Assembly: GCA_017937805.1 (NCBI GenBank)
Contig: JAGBCX010000084.1
Span: 1-59,884 of the forward strand
From: Alistipes sp.
GTDB lineage: Bacteria; Bacteroidota; Bacteroidia; Bacteroidales; Rikenellaceae
Length of the DNA: 59,884 nt
Direction of reading: 5' to 3'
A model generated the notes under the pieces. That model had not been told where the DNA came from. It saw nothing but the letters and a program-made list of their open reading frames with translations, and searched no databases. Positions 23,863 through 33,099 of the stretch are shown here, piece by piece. Made by a program: the position numbers and the translations under genes. Position 1 is the stretch's first letter. Each line of letters opens with the position of its first letter.

Positions 23863-24786
23863 TTATAATGTTCCGTTTACGGCACGAATAAAGATGTCGT
23901 TCATCGAAGGGATTGTTTCGGAGAATTGTCGCATCTCGACAGTGTCGTTTATAAGCGCTACCACCGAGCGAACATCCTCGTTACGCTCAATATGTACTTT
24001 CAGCGAGGAGTAGCCCGTTGTGGACTCCTCGTGTGCAATAATTTCGCATACCCCGCTGATACGCTCAATAAGAGCCTTGCCATCGCCCTTATACTGCACC
24101 GAGAAGATATTTCCGCCGTGTGCTCGGCGAATATCATCAACCTTGCCCGAAAGGATATTGTGCGACTTGTTGATAAGGGTTATATGGTCGCAAATCTCCT
24201 CTACCGAAGCCATGTTGTGTGTCGAGAAAATCACCGTTGCGCCCTCATCGCGCAATCGCAAAATCTCCTCTTTGAGAAGGTTTGCGTTGATAGGGTCAAA
24301 ACCCGAAAAAGGCTCATCAAAAATCAGCAACTCGGGTTTATGAAGCACCGTTACAATAAATTGAATCTTCTGCGCCATGCCCTTCGACAAATCCTCGACC
24401 TTCTTGTTCCACCACTCCTCAATGCCGAAGCGGGTAAACCACTCTTTCAGACGTATGAGGGCTTCGTGATGCGATAATCCCTTCAACTGTGCGAGAAAGA
24501 GAGCCTGCTCACCCACCTTCATCTTGCGATACAAGCCACGCTCCTCAGGGAGGTAGCCTATGCGAAAGATATCCTGCTGAGTTATTGGCTTACCATCAAA
24601 GAGAACGCGACCTTCATCAGGTAGCGTGATTCGATTGATGGTACGAATCAGAGTTGTTTTGCCGGCGCCATTTGGGCCGAGCAGACCATAGACTGAGCCA
24701 CGAGGAATCTCTACGGAGACATCATCGAGCGCGGTGTGGGCCGAAAATCGTTTAGTGATGTGTTCGGCGGTGATAATATTACTCAT
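23863..24786 (-). CDS. ABC transporter ATP-binding protein (NatA-like)
   Basis: 307 residues from ATG at 24786; the longer open frame reaching 25119 overlaps galE on the opposite strand and is not used. Walker A GLLGPNGAGKTTLIR (~37), Q-loop GYLPEERGLYRKM, signature LSKGMAQKIQ, Walker B LLIFDEPFSGFD and switch His in STHN. The C-terminal ~85 residues are the DUF4162-type tail seen in two-component exporters. Forms a transporter with the downstream permease at the inner membrane. Confidence 0.95.
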   Translation of the reverse strand: MSNIITAEHITKRFSAHTALDDVSVEIPRGSVYGLLGPNGAGKTTLIRTINRITLPDEGRVLFDGKPITQQDIFRIGYLPEERGLYRKMKVGEQALFLAQLKGLSHHEALIRLKEWFTRFGIEEWWNKKVEDLSKGMAQKIQFIVTVLHKPELLIFDEPFSGFDPINANLLKEEILRLRDEGATVIFSTHNMASVEEICDHITLINKSHNILSGKVDDIRRAHGGNIFSVQYKGDGKALIERISGVCEIIAHEESTTGYSSLKVHIERNEDVRSVVALINDTVEMRQFSETIPSMNDIFIRAVNGTL

Positions 24787-24811
24787 ACACCTAAAATTTT
24801 TAAGAAATATA

Positions 24812-24842
24812 TTGCAAATATATAAATTTTCTATTAACTTTG
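24812..24842 (+). promoter_or_regulatory. galE promoter
   Basis: TTG (24812-24814), 20 bases, TAACTTTG (24835-24842), ~70 bases before the galE start. Confidence 0.75.
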
Positions 24843-24913
24843 CATACAAGAGTGGGCATATATGATTGTGCGCCCCGAATATTTGACGCAAAAAACAACT
24901 AATAACTACAAAT

Positions 24914-25951
24914 ATGGGAAAGAAAACAGTTTTGGTATCGGGTGGAGCCGGATATATCGGTTCGCACACCGCAGTAGAGTTGATTAACGCAGGATTGAAT
25001 GTCGTTGTTGCCGACAACCTCTCGAACTCCGATATGTCGGGTGTTGAGGGTGTGCGCAAGATTACAGGCGTAGATGTACCTTTCATCAATGTCGATTGCT
25101 GTGACAAGGAGGCCTTCAAGCGCGAGGTGTTTGATAAGTACGAGTTCGACTCGGTAATTCACTTTGCAGCATTCAAGGCTGTGGGCGAGTCTGTGGCAGA
25201 CCCAATGAAGTACTACCGCAACAACCTCCTTTCGTTTATGAACATAATCGACTTGATGCGCGAGTTTGGTCGTCACAACATCGTATTCTCTTCGTCTGCA
25301 ACTGTATATGGCGAGGCTGACGAGTTGCCTGTAACAGAGCAGACTCCACGTAAGCCGGCAACTTCTTCTTACGGAAACACAAAGCAGATGTGCGAGGATA
25401 TTCTTCGCGACTCGGTAGCGGCTTACGGAGCAGAGGGCTTGAAGGGTATCGCATTGCGCTATTTCAACCCAATTGGAGCGCACCCATCGGCATTGATTGG
25501 TGAGTTGCCACGCGGTGTACCTCAGAATCTTGTTCCATTTATCACCCAGACCGCAGCAGGCGTTCGCGAGTGTTTGTCGGTGTTTGGTGATGATTACAAC
25601 ACCCCTGATGGCTCGTGCTTGCGCGACTACATCGATGTAGTGGATTTGGCAAAGGCACACGTTGTTGCTATCAAGCGTATGATTGACGGAAAGAGCAAAG
25701 AGAATTACGAAATCTTCAATGTTGGCACAGGTCGTGCAGTATCGGTATTGGAGTTGGTAAACACCTTTGAGCGCGTGAACGAGTTGAAGCTCAACTACAA
25801 GGTTGCACCTCGCCGTCCGGGCGATGTTGTGGCTATCTGGGCAGACACCGCACACGCTAACGAGGAGCTTGGCTGGAAGGCAGAGCGTTCGTTAGACGAT
25901 ACTTTGCGTTCGGCTTGGGCTTGGGAGAAGCATGTTCGCGGAATAAAATAA
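24914..25951 (+). CDS. galE: UDP-glucose 4-epimerase
   Basis: 345 residues, normal length. SDR fold with GGAGYIGSH at the N-terminus for NAD, the catalytic YxxxK as YGNTK near residue 155 with the upstream Ser in FSSSATVYG, and the sugar-nucleotide region RRPGDVV. It interconverts UDP-glucose and UDP-galactose in the cytosol and feeds both the Leloir pathway and surface glycans. Good promoter upstream; heptamer repeats (complement of TTTTCCG) separate it from deoC. Confidence 0.96.
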   Translation: MGKKTVLVSGGAGYIGSHTAVELINAGLNVVVADNLSNSDMSGVEGVRKITGVDVPFINVDCCDKEAFKREVFDKYEFDSVIHFAAFKAVGESVADPMKYYRNNLLSFMNIIDLMREFGRHNIVFSSSATVYGEADELPVTEQTPRKPATSSYGNTKQMCEDILRDSVAAYGAEGLKGIALRYFNPIGAHPSALIGELPRGVPQNLVPFITQTAAGVRECLSVFGDDYNTPDGSCLRDYIDVVDLAKAHVVAIKRMIDGKSKENYEIFNVGTGRAVSVLELVNTFERVNELKLNYKVAPRRPGDVVAIWADTAHANEELGWKAERSLDDTLRSAWAWEKHVRGIK

Positions 25952-26006
25952 ACGGAAAGCGGAGAACGGAAAACCGATTTTCCTTTCGCATAATAACAGA
26001 TGATTT

Positions 26007-26885
26007 ATGGAGTACAAAAATAGATTAACAGACTTTGCACCTGCATTGACAGATGCGGAGGTTGCGGCGGAGGTTGCCCGCATTAAGAGCCTTGCTGCTC
26101 GCAATGAGCGCAAGGAGGTCTATGCATTTGCCCTTTCGGCTGTTGATTTGACAACGCTGACCTGCAACGACTCGGTGGAGTCGGTGTCGGCATTTGCAAA
26201 GCGCGCCGTGGACTTCTATGCAAAATACCCCGAGTTGGCAAATGTCGCTTCGATTTGCGTTTATCCGTCATTTGTCGAGACTGTGGGCTTGGCTGTTGAT
26301 GGCTCACCAATGCGCATTACAAGTGTTGCGGCAGGCTTCCCTGCATCGCAGACCTTCCTTGAGGTGAAGATGTTGGAGGTGGCTATGGCTATCGAGAACG
26401 GAGCAGACGAGGTTGATATCGTAATGAATGTCGGCAAGGTCTTGGAGGGCAACTACGACGAGGCAGCCAACGAGGTTGAGGTTATTCGTCAGGAGATGGG
26501 CGAAGAGACTATCTTGAAGGTTATCCTTGAAACCGGAGCATTAAAGTCTTCGCAGTTGATTCACGATGCATCGTTGTTGGCGATGTTGGCAGGTACCGAT
26601 TTCATCAAGACTTCGACCGGCAAGATTGATGTTGCAGCAACTCCTGAGGCGGCGGTTGTGATGTGCCGTGCCATCAAGTTGTTCCACGAGAAAACCGGCG
26701 TGAAGGTGGGCTTTAAGGCTGCGGGTGGTGTTCGCACACCAGAGGACGCGGCGTTGTACTACACTATCGTTGAGGAGATTTTGGGCGAGGAGTGGCTTAC
26801 TACCGATCTGTTCCGTATCGGAGCGTCATCGGCAGCAAACAATCTCCTTTCTGCCGTTATTGGCGAGAAGGTATCGCACTTCTAA
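26007..26885 (+). CDS. deoC: Deoxyribose-phosphate aldolase
   Basis: 292 residues, the longer DeoC form. TIM barrel with the Schiff-base lysine in FIKTSTGK (~195) and the second lysine in VGFKAAGGVRT (~229); EVDIVMNVG carries the partner Asp. It splits 2-deoxyribose-5-phosphate into glyceraldehyde-3-phosphate and acetaldehyde, in nucleoside salvage. A strong terminator follows. Confidence 0.96.
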   Translation: MEYKNRLTDFAPALTDAEVAAEVARIKSLAARNERKEVYAFALSAVDLTTLTCNDSVESVSAFAKRAVDFYAKYPELANVASICVYPSFVETVGLAVDGSPMRITSVAAGFPASQTFLEVKMLEVAMAIENGADEVDIVMNVGKVLEGNYDEAANEVEVIRQEMGEETILKVILETGALKSSQLIHDASLLAMLAGTDFIKTSTGKIDVAATPEAAVVMCRAIKLFHEKTGVKVGFKAAGGVRTPEDAALYYTIVEEILGEEWLTTDLFRIGASSAANNLLSAVIGEKVSHF

Positions 26886-26903
26886 TCGAAGATATAGAGA
26901 AGA

Positions 26904-26938
26904 AGAGATGTCGGGCAAAATTGCTCGACATCTCTTTT
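26904..26938 (+). terminator. Terminator after deoC
   Basis: AGAGATGTCGGGCA and TGCTCGACATCTCT form a 14-pair stem (one wobble) with an AAAT loop, followed by TTT. Confidence 0.9.
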
Positions 26939-26952
26939 ATTACCCGTAGGAA

Positions 26953-27525
26953 TTAGTTTGCAAGCTCGCCCTCGGAGAGGTTGACCTTCTCGAACTTGTA
27001 ACCAAGGCGGTGCAACTCCATTGCTGCGCCTATGCGGAACAAAACACGAGTGGTGCGGGCAAAGATATAGAACGCCTTGGTACTTTGTGCTTCAACCTCC
27101 TCACGGCGAATATAGGTTATTGCAGTATTTGCACAGCGGCGCATCATATCTTCGATTTTGCGCGCCTCTTCCGAGTCGAGCGACAACCCTAAAATGTTCT
27201 GCATAATATGCTCGTCCATATCATCAAAACCCTGCTCTCCGTGCAGTGCCGAATATGGCTCGGAGGCGTAAGTCGCCCAATCCTCGTCCCAGCGGTGTGC
27301 TACCGCCATTCCGACATATCCTGCCCACGCAATCGCCGCAGCAGGGAAGGCATTTACTTGCGGTACCGCATCTGCCATATACTCAGGTGCATACTCCTTC
27401 CAACGCTCGTCAATATCTTCCGATGAGAGGAGTGTACCCTCCAACATCTTGTGCGAGGTACACAACTTCAACAACTCGCTTAACAAGTTGTTCTCAAAAG
27501 TATCAAAATATTCTATCTGTTCCAT
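26953..27525 (-). CDS. Conserved-looking hypothetical protein (190 aa)
   Basis: Cytosolic, mostly helical, acidic; no signal peptide and no clear membrane helix, although AAAIAWAGYVGMAVA in the middle is hydrophobic. Distinctive parts: MEQIEYFDTFENNLLSELL at the start, ERWKEYAPEYMADAVPQ, and a helical C-terminal half with RIGAAMELHRLGYKFEKV. I do not recognise the family. It follows the symporter gene by 3 bases in the same direction, so the two are probably co-transcribed and possibly linked in function. Confidence 0.75.
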   Translation of the reverse strand: MEQIEYFDTFENNLLSELLKLCTSHKMLEGTLLSSEDIDERWKEYAPEYMADAVPQVNAFPAAAIAWAGYVGMAVAHRWDEDWATYASEPYSALHGEQGFDDMDEHIMQNILGLSLDSEEARKIEDMMRRCANTAITYIRREEVEAQSTKAFYIFARTTRVLFRIGAAMELHRLGYKFEKVNLSEGELAN

Positions 27526-27528
27526 AGT

Positions 27529-28743
27529 TTAATTCTTTGCAAATCTATCCGTTACGGCAGTACAAGCAGCATCGCCCGTAATATTGAGTACTGTTCTAAT
27601 CATATCGAAAATACGGTCGAGAGCATACAACAGCGGCAAGCCCTCAATCGGAATACCTGCTGCCGCTAACACCGCCACAACCATCAAAGTTGGTCCCGGA
27701 ACACCCGCCTGACCGATACTTCCGAGCGAAGCGGTAACGGTAATTGCAACATATTGCGCCATACCGAGTTCGATGCCGTAGAATTGCGCGAAAAACATCG
27801 CTACAAGAGTGTAGTAAATCGCATTACCCGTCATATTTATCGTTGCTCCGAGAGGCACCACAAAACCCGAGACCTGCTTCGAGATACCCATCTTATCGCA
27901 CGCACCCATCGTCACAGGCAGTGTTGCCATCGAAGAGGCGGTCGAAAAGGCGACAATCTGCGGTCGCATCATCTCGCGGAAGAAGGTCTTAATACCCACC
28001 TTCGAGAGGAAAATTACCGTCAGAGGATATATCAGTAAACCCATAACTGCCACAGCCAGCAAATCTACCCACAGCAGATTTACAACCTTCACGAGAATAT
28101 CAAAGCCGAATGTTCCCATCGCCTCAGCCATCAAGCCAAAAACGCCAAGCGGTGCAACCAACATCACCTTACCGATACACCAAATCAAGGCTTCGAGCAG
28201 ATAGTTTAATCCGTTGATAACTTTTGTGCGTTTATCCTCTTTAATTGCAGCAATGCCGAATCCGAGAAAGAGTCCAAAAACAATGATTTGCAAGATATTA
28301 CCTTCGGCAAATGCCCGAATCGGATTTGCCGGAATCATACCGATAACGGTATCCCAAAACGAGAGGTCTGTTGTTGCTGCCTGCTCGGTCGAGGCGTGTG
28401 CCATAATTGAGGCTATGCCCTCGGCGCTCAACCCTGCACCGGGCTTGAAAATTGCTCCTGCAACGATAGCAATGATGATGGACACAACGGTTGTCAGCAA
28501 AATATATAAAATGCTTGTAACGCCGATTTTGCCTGCCGAACGGCTACTGCCGAGTGATGCTGCACCCGAAATAATTGACACGGCAACCAATGGCACAACC
28601 AGCATCTTGATAAGTTGGATAAAGAGCGCACCAAGCGGAGCAAACACCTTCGCCTCCTCGCCCATCACTGCGCCAACCACCACTCCTGCGACCATCGCCA
28701 CAAGAATCCAAAAGCCCAAATTTTTCAACAACCTCTTCATCAT
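27529..28743 (-). CDS. Dicarboxylate/amino acid:cation symporter (DAACS family)
   Basis: 404 residues from ATG at 28743; the frame extends further upstream but the start MMKRLLKNLGFW gives the normal length. About eight membrane helices and two re-entrant loops; serine-rich FSTASSMATLP (re-entrant loop 1) and the NMTGNAIYY segment of helix 7 are family hallmarks (GltPh/DctA/GltT). It imports glutamate, aspartate or C4-dicarboxylates with Na+ or H+ at the inner membrane; the exact substrate cannot be told. A -7-like box (CAAAGATA, 28748-28755) is directly upstream. Confidence 0.93.
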   Translation of the reverse strand: MMKRLLKNLGFWILVAMVAGVVVGAVMGEEAKVFAPLGALFIQLIKMLVVPLVAVSIISGAASLGSSRSAGKIGVTSILYILLTTVVSIIIAIVAGAIFKPGAGLSAEGIASIMAHASTEQAATTDLSFWDTVIGMIPANPIRAFAEGNILQIIVFGLFLGFGIAAIKEDKRTKVINGLNYLLEALIWCIGKVMLVAPLGVFGLMAEAMGTFGFDILVKVVNLLWVDLLAVAVMGLLIYPLTVIFLSKVGIKTFFREMMRPQIVAFSTASSMATLPVTMGACDKMGISKQVSGFVVPLGATINMTGNAIYYTLVAMFFAQFYGIELGMAQYVAITVTASLGSIGQAGVPGPTLMVVAVLAAAGIPIEGLPLLYALDRIFDMIRTVLNITGDAACTAVTDRFAKN

Positions 28744-28825
28744 ACGACAAAGATATGAAAAATTAGTTAAATATGTTGTATTAGCCGAAATTTTACTATC
28801 TTTACATTTGGAAAGTGTTGCGAAG

Positions 28826-29644
28826 ATGACAGCCGGAACAAAAAACTTTACGCCACGCATGGTGCTTGCTACGATAGCCGCGCTTCTTTTTGGTGCGCAG
28901 TGGCTCTTTGGCGAGCCACCTTTATGGCTCTTTGCGGCACCGATGAATCTATTGGCCGGAGTTTTGTGGTTGGCTGTGATTTATGAGGGCTATCGCCGCC
29001 GTACAACGTCAAAAGCGGTACAATATCTCCTCTCGGCAGAGGCTACGTATATGGCGTTGGCAATAGTTGCTATTGTTGCTGTGGTCTTGGGTTTACAGAG
29101 TGAGCCTGCTTCAACATCGTGGCCGGTGGTAGGTGCCTTGCTGTTTGCGCAAACCGTACTATCTCTTGTAATATTGCGAGGTTGGCGCAACGAGAGAGGT
29201 GTGCGTTGGCGTTTTCTCATAATTCATTTCGGTTTGTGGCTTGCTTTAATGTCGGCACTTCTCGGTGCTTCGGATAAGCAGGTTTTGCGTGTGCAGGTTG
29301 GTAGTGAGCCTACTCGTGAGGCGTTGAATGAGCAGGGCGAAAAACACTTTCTTGACTACGAACTGCGCCTCGAAAATTTTGTGATGGAACACTCGGAGAG
29401 TGGCGCACCCGAGCGATTTTGTGCTACGGTAGCAGTAGATGACAAGGTTGTTGATATAGAGGTAAATTCGCCATACACGGTAAACTTTGGCGAGGATATA
29501 TATCTGGTGAGTTACACGGCCGAAGGCTGTGTGTTGCAGATTGTGCGCGACCCTTGGCAAGTAGTTACAACCATAGGTATAGCAATATTGTTGCTCGGAG
29601 CCTTTGTGCTCTTTATGAAAGGCTTTCAAAATAGAGAGAGATGA
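28826..29644 (+). CDS. ResB-like cytochrome c biogenesis protein
   Basis: 272 residues from ATG at 28826; the open frame is much longer upstream but overlaps the symporter gene. Four hydrophobic segments near the N-terminus, a ~120-residue external domain (LRVQVGSEPTREAL...LDYELRLENFVME), and one C-terminal helix followed by a short basic tail. This is the compact Bacteroidota ResB form, which with CcsA/ResC carries heme to apocytochrome c. Its stop overlaps the CcsA start (ATGA), so the two are translationally coupled. Confidence 0.82.
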   Translation: MTAGTKNFTPRMVLATIAALLFGAQWLFGEPPLWLFAAPMNLLAGVLWLAVIYEGYRRRTTSKAVQYLLSAEATYMALAIVAIVAVVLGLQSEPASTSWPVVGALLFAQTVLSLVILRGWRNERGVRWRFLIIHFGLWLALMSALLGASDKQVLRVQVGSEPTREALNEQGEKHFLDYELRLENFVMEHSESGAPERFCATVAVDDKVVDIEVNSPYTVNFGEDIYLVSYTAEGCVLQIVRDPWQVVTTIGIAILLLGAFVLFMKGFQNRER

Positions 29645-30423
29645 TGACGGGGTGGAACATATTTCCGTTTTTCGCTGTTGCAACAATCGTTTTGGCGGTC
29701 GTGGCATCGGTGTTGGCGTTGTACAAGCGCCGAACAGCGGCCTTGACTCTCTCTCTGCTTGCCGTAGGGGTGCTAACTCTTTTTGTGGCGATGTTGTGGA
29801 CCTCACTCGAACGACCTCCAATGCGTACTATGGGCGAAACGCGACTTTGGTATTCGTTGTTTCTGCTTGTGGCGGGCGTAGCAACATACGCGCGATGGCG
29901 TTTTCGGTGGGTGCTCAGTTTTTCGACACTTCTTTCAACCGTCTTTATGGTGATAAACTGTGTGCGTCCCGAGTTGCACGACAAGACACTTATGCCGGCA
30001 CTGCAAAGCGCTTGGTTTATGCCCCATGTTGCGGTCTATATGTTCTCATACGCACTGCTTGGTGTGGCAACCATTATGGCGATATATTACCTTGTTAAAC
30101 GTGATGAAAAAGTCCTGCCCGCGATAGATAATCTGCTTGGAGGTGGTTTAGCCCTCTTCACCGTTGGTATGTTGACGGGTGCTTTATGGGCAAAGCAGGC
30201 GTGGGGCGAGTTTTGGAGTTGGGACGCCAAGGAGGCGTGGGCTGCGGCAACTTGGTTTATATATTTGGGCGCAATTCATCTGCGTTTGATGCGCCCAAAG
30301 GGTGTGCAAAAATTTTGCATACTACTAATTGTGGCATTCCTTTCGTTGCAAATGTGTTGGTATGGAGTAAACTATCTTCCTTCTGCCGAAAAAAGCGTAC
30401 ATTCATATAACCGTAATAATTAA
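29641..30423 (+). CDS. ccsA: CcsA/ResC-type cytochrome c heme ligase subunit
   Basis: 260 residues with about eight membrane helices. The heme-handling WWD motif is clear: WGEFWSWDAKEAWAAATW (~185-202). Conserved His residues flank it (MPHVAVYM and AIHLRL). With ResB it attaches heme to CXXCH motifs on the outer side of the inner membrane. It is followed 20 bases later by a triheme peroxidase, an obvious client. Confidence 0.93.
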   Translation: MMTGWNIFPFFAVATIVLAVVASVLALYKRRTAALTLSLLAVGVLTLFVAMLWTSLERPPMRTMGETRLWYSLFLLVAGVATYARWRFRWVLSFSTLLSTVFMVINCVRPELHDKTLMPALQSAWFMPHVAVYMFSYALLGVATIMAIYYLVKRDEKVLPAIDNLLGGGLALFTVGMLTGALWAKQAWGEFWSWDAKEAWAAATWFIYLGAIHLRLMRPKGVQKFCILLIVAFLSLQMCWYGVNYLPSAEKSVHSYNRNN

Positions 30424-30443
30424 CCATTAAAAACAGAGTCATT

Positions 30444-31814
30444 ATGAAGAAAAAACTACTCTTTTTAGTTCTGTTGCTTGTGGTCGTTGCTCTTGCGATA
30501 TTCCGCATCTCCGACCGCGTGCCATCTGCCGACTATCCACTCGATCAGCGTGTGGCGGCAATATTTGTTAAGGGTGGCTGTTTGGATTGCCACTCGGCAG
30601 AGCCCCAGTTGCCATTCTATTTCAAGTTCCCCGTTGTGGGCAATATCATGAAAAAAGATGTTGACGAGGGTTACCGCGCCTTCGATATGGAGCCATTGTG
30701 GAACGCTCTTGAAACAGGTCAAGGGGGCTTCAATCCGGTAGATGTTGCCAAAATCGAGAAGGTGGCTATCGACAAGCGTATGCCTATGGCGAAGTACTAT
30801 CTCGTACATTGGGGCAGTCGCATGACAAATGCCAAGCGCGATGTTATTCTCGAATGGGCCTCTGCATATCGTACAGCCTACTACCACGATGGCGTGTGTG
30901 GTTGTGAGCCGGTGCGCCCTATCGACCTCTCGTTGCCATACGATGAGGCGAAGGCCGCTTTGGGATTCAAACTCTACCACGACAAGCGACTCTCGGTGGA
31001 TAACACCGTGTCGTGTGCATCGTGTCACGGTTTGAATACTGCGGGCGTTGATAACAAGCAGTTCTCGGAAGGTGTTGAGGGTAAGTTGGGCGGCGTAAAT
31101 GCCCCAACCGTATTCAACGCGGTTTACAACTTTGTGCAGTTCTGGGACGGTCGTGCAACAACCCTTGCAGAGCAGGCTGCAGGACCTCCGGTAAATCCGG
31201 TGGAGATGGCTTCGCCAAACTTCGATGCTATCGTGGCGAAACTCAACAAGGACCGCAAGTTCGCGCGTGAGTTCAAGGCGGTATATCCGGAGGGCTTCAC
31301 TCAGGCAACAATTACCGATGCAATCGAGCAGTTCGAGCGCACGCTCATAACGCCAAATTCACGCTTTGATAAATATCTGCGTGGTGACAAATCGGCTATT
31401 ACCGCCGAGGAGTTGGAGGGCTACGAGTTGTTTAAGAAGTACAATTGCGCCACTTGCCACGTAGGAAAGAACCTTGGCGGTGAAACCTACGAGTTGATGG
31501 GTTTGCGAAAGCACTATTTTGCCGATAGAGGTTTGGAGCTGACCGAGGAGGATAATGGTCGCTTTAAGCAGACGGGCGTAGAGCGCGACCGCCATCGCTT
31601 TAAGGTGCCGGGCTTGCGCAATGTAGCTTTGACGTGGCCATACTACCACGATGGAACTCGCACAACCCTCAAAGAGGCTGTATGTGATATGGGAACATAT
31701 CAGTCGGGCGTTGAATTGACCGACGAAGAGGAGGATAAGATTGTTGCTTTCCTCAACTCTCTCACCGGCGAGTATCAGGGTAAACTGCTTGCCAACGACA
31801 ATGTTCAGAAATAA
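30444..31814 (+). CDS. Multiheme cytochrome c peroxidase (heme-binding domain plus CCP/MauG)
   Basis: 456 residues with an N-terminal signal or anchor (~5-22). Three heme sites: CLDCH (~47), CASCH (~193) and CATCH (~336). The first belongs to a small Haem_bd-type domain; the other two to a di-heme CCP/MauG module (NAPTVFNAVYNFVQFWDGR, PGLRNVALTWPYYHDG). Expected in the periplasm, reducing hydrogen peroxide with electrons from the respiratory chain. Located right after resB-ccsA, in one operon, with a terminator behind it. Confidence 0.93.
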   Translation: MKKKLLFLVLLLVVVALAIFRISDRVPSADYPLDQRVAAIFVKGGCLDCHSAEPQLPFYFKFPVVGNIMKKDVDEGYRAFDMEPLWNALETGQGGFNPVDVAKIEKVAIDKRMPMAKYYLVHWGSRMTNAKRDVILEWASAYRTAYYHDGVCGCEPVRPIDLSLPYDEAKAALGFKLYHDKRLSVDNTVSCASCHGLNTAGVDNKQFSEGVEGKLGGVNAPTVFNAVYNFVQFWDGRATTLAEQAAGPPVNPVEMASPNFDAIVAKLNKDRKFAREFKAVYPEGFTQATITDAIEQFERTLITPNSRFDKYLRGDKSAITAEELEGYELFKKYNCATCHVGKNLGGETYELMGLRKHYFADRGLELTEEDNGRFKQTGVERDRHRFKVPGLRNVALTWPYYHDGTRTTLKEAVCDMGTYQSGVELTDEEEDKIVAFLNSLTGEYQGKLLANDNVQK

Positions 31815-31834
31815 TCATTGCACCACAAACAAAG

Positions 31835-31869
31835 AACCCAACCTTTTTGCGAGGTTGGGTTTTTTGTTT
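31835..31869 (+). terminator. Terminator between the peroxidase and superoxide reductase genes
   Basis: AACCCAACCT and AGGTTGGGTT form a 10-base stem with a 7-base loop, then a T-run. The convergent superoxide reductase gene may share it. Confidence 0.9.
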
Positions 31870-31884
31870 TCATCTTGGAATATC

Positions 31885-32259
31885 CTACAACTCAGTCTTC
31901 CACAAGCCGTGGAGGTTGCAGTACTCGTAAACAGCGATAGGCTTCGAGTCGCAAGTGCAGAACACCGCCTCAGGTTTGTCGGTCAAGTCGATGCGGATAC
32001 CGCCCTTCTCGGTCTCGACATAGATGAAGCAGATATGATGCTCCGGTATCATTGGGTGTGCTACGCTGCCCACCTCTACCTTGATATGGCAATCGTCAAT
32101 CTTTGTTACAACGGGAACATGTTTCTCGTTGCTTGCATCAACCGTGTTTGGTACCAACTCCTGCATCGGAGCGCCACAACATACAACAGGGACCTTTGAG
32201 TCCACCAACTTCTGAACAACATTGCCACAATGAGGGCAAACATAAAATTTAGTAGCCAT
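31885..32259 (-). CDS. Superoxide reductase (desulfoferrodoxin type)
   Basis: 124 residues from ATG at 32259. The N-terminal desulforedoxin-like metal site is CPHCG...VCCGAPM (four Cys). The catalytic SOR domain shows the His4Cys iron site: EKHVPVV, HPMIPEHHI and CNLHGLW. It reduces superoxide to peroxide in the cytosol without making oxygen, suited to an anaerobe; the neighbouring peroxidase could take on peroxide outside the membrane. Repeat elements b1 and a3 lie upstream; b1 ends ~48 bases before the start codon. Confidence 0.95.
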   Translation of the reverse strand: MATKFYVCPHCGNVVQKLVDSKVPVVCCGAPMQELVPNTVDASNEKHVPVVTKIDDCHIKVEVGSVAHPMIPEHHICFIYVETEKGGIRIDLTDKPEAVFCTCDSKPIAVYEYCNLHGLWKTEL

Positions 32260-32306
32260 AATACTTTTCTTTTTATTGTTAATAAACTTGTTGCTTCTTG
32301 TACTGT

Positions 32307-32428
32307 AAATCGTTCCGGTTGACTCTTTTTCCACCGCACTTCGGTAGCCAAATTCCTCACATAGGCATACTATGCTGCGGATTTGTCTCCTCGCTTGGCG
32401 AAAAAATAGTCTAACCGCCTCCGATTTT
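32307..32428 (+). repeat. Palindromic repeat family b, copy 1
   Basis: Long imperfect palindrome of ~122 bases. The outer arm AAATCG...CGGTTGACT is answered by AGTCTAACCG...CGATTT; the core is CCTCACATAG...CTATGCTGCGG. Lies just upstream of the superoxide reductase gene and is followed by CCCTCTGG, TTTTCCG and repeat a3. Confidence 0.8.
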
Positions 32429-32466
32429 CCCTCTGGGATATTTGCTTTTAGTTTTCCGTTTTCACC

Positions 32467-32553
32467 TTTAATCCCACTGCGTGGGCTTTTCACTGCTCCG
32501 TCTCGGCATAGTCTGCAAGCTGCCTCTGCTCTCGACTTAATCGCAGCGGTCCG
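32467..32553 (+). repeat. Intergenic repeat family a, copy 3
   Basis: About 87 bases nearly identical to copies 1 and 2. It runs up to the stop codon of the DUF4405 gene on the other strand and follows b1 by ~40 bases. Confidence 0.85.
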
Positions 32554-32564
32554 TTTTCCGTTTG

Positions 32565-32933
32565 TTATAGCGCCCAAATCCAAGGCACCACCGATATAAT
32601 CAGAAACAAAAGTAATACCACATAGAGCGATGTGCGCAACGTCTTGTTTTTGATATACTTCTTGAAGAAACCATCGACCACCTGCCAATGGAGCGCGATA
32701 TGTACCACCAATAGCACCATCAATATTGCGCCAGCCCAAAGGTGAATGTGTGCCCATGTTCGTCGGTTCCAAACCTGAAAAAACCACATTGCAGCCTCTT
32801 GTATCCACTGCGATTCGGCCATGCGGCGCAACGGAGATATGATCTTGATAACGATGCCACTGACGCTTGTTGCCACAATTGCAAGAAACATCACGAGGTC
32901 GATAATGATATTTACCTTTAATCTGTTTTTCAT
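32565..32933 (-). CDS. DUF4405/cytochrome b561-like membrane protein
   Basis: 122 residues from ATG at 32933. Four membrane helices with histidines placed to bind heme b: WAHIHLWAG and VVHIALHWQVVDGFFKK. This is the layout of DUF4405, related to cytochrome b561. It is likely an inner-membrane electron carrier. It is upstream of the superoxide reductase gene on the same strand, although ~300 bases of repeats lie between, and next to the cytochrome c operon, so it may share in the same redox chemistry. Confidence 0.8.
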   Translation of the reverse strand: MKNRLKVNIIIDLVMFLAIVATSVSGIVIKIISPLRRMAESQWIQEAAMWFFQVWNRRTWAHIHLWAGAILMVLLVVHIALHWQVVDGFFKKYIKNKTLRTSLYVVLLLFLIISVVPWIWAL

Positions 32934-33099
32934 AAATGCATATCTTTCTGTTATTACAAAGGTAAGGGGAATTTTTCGATAAAGCAAATCAAAAATCTTT
33001 ATCCCGATATAGGTATAAACTATACTGCTGACGATAGGGTGTTTTCGTCTTATAATTAGCAAGAATGGGAAAAATTTAAGATTATTTTTCCTCTCAACA

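Noticed and set aside
24787..25119. N-terminal extension of the ABC ATPase frame
   Set aside because: It overlaps galE on the other strand and its promoter; ATPase homology starts at MSNIITAEHITKRF (24786).
28214..28825. N-terminal extension of the ResB frame
   Set aside because: It lies antisense to the symporter gene; the ATG at 28826 gives a normal protein start with a membrane helix.
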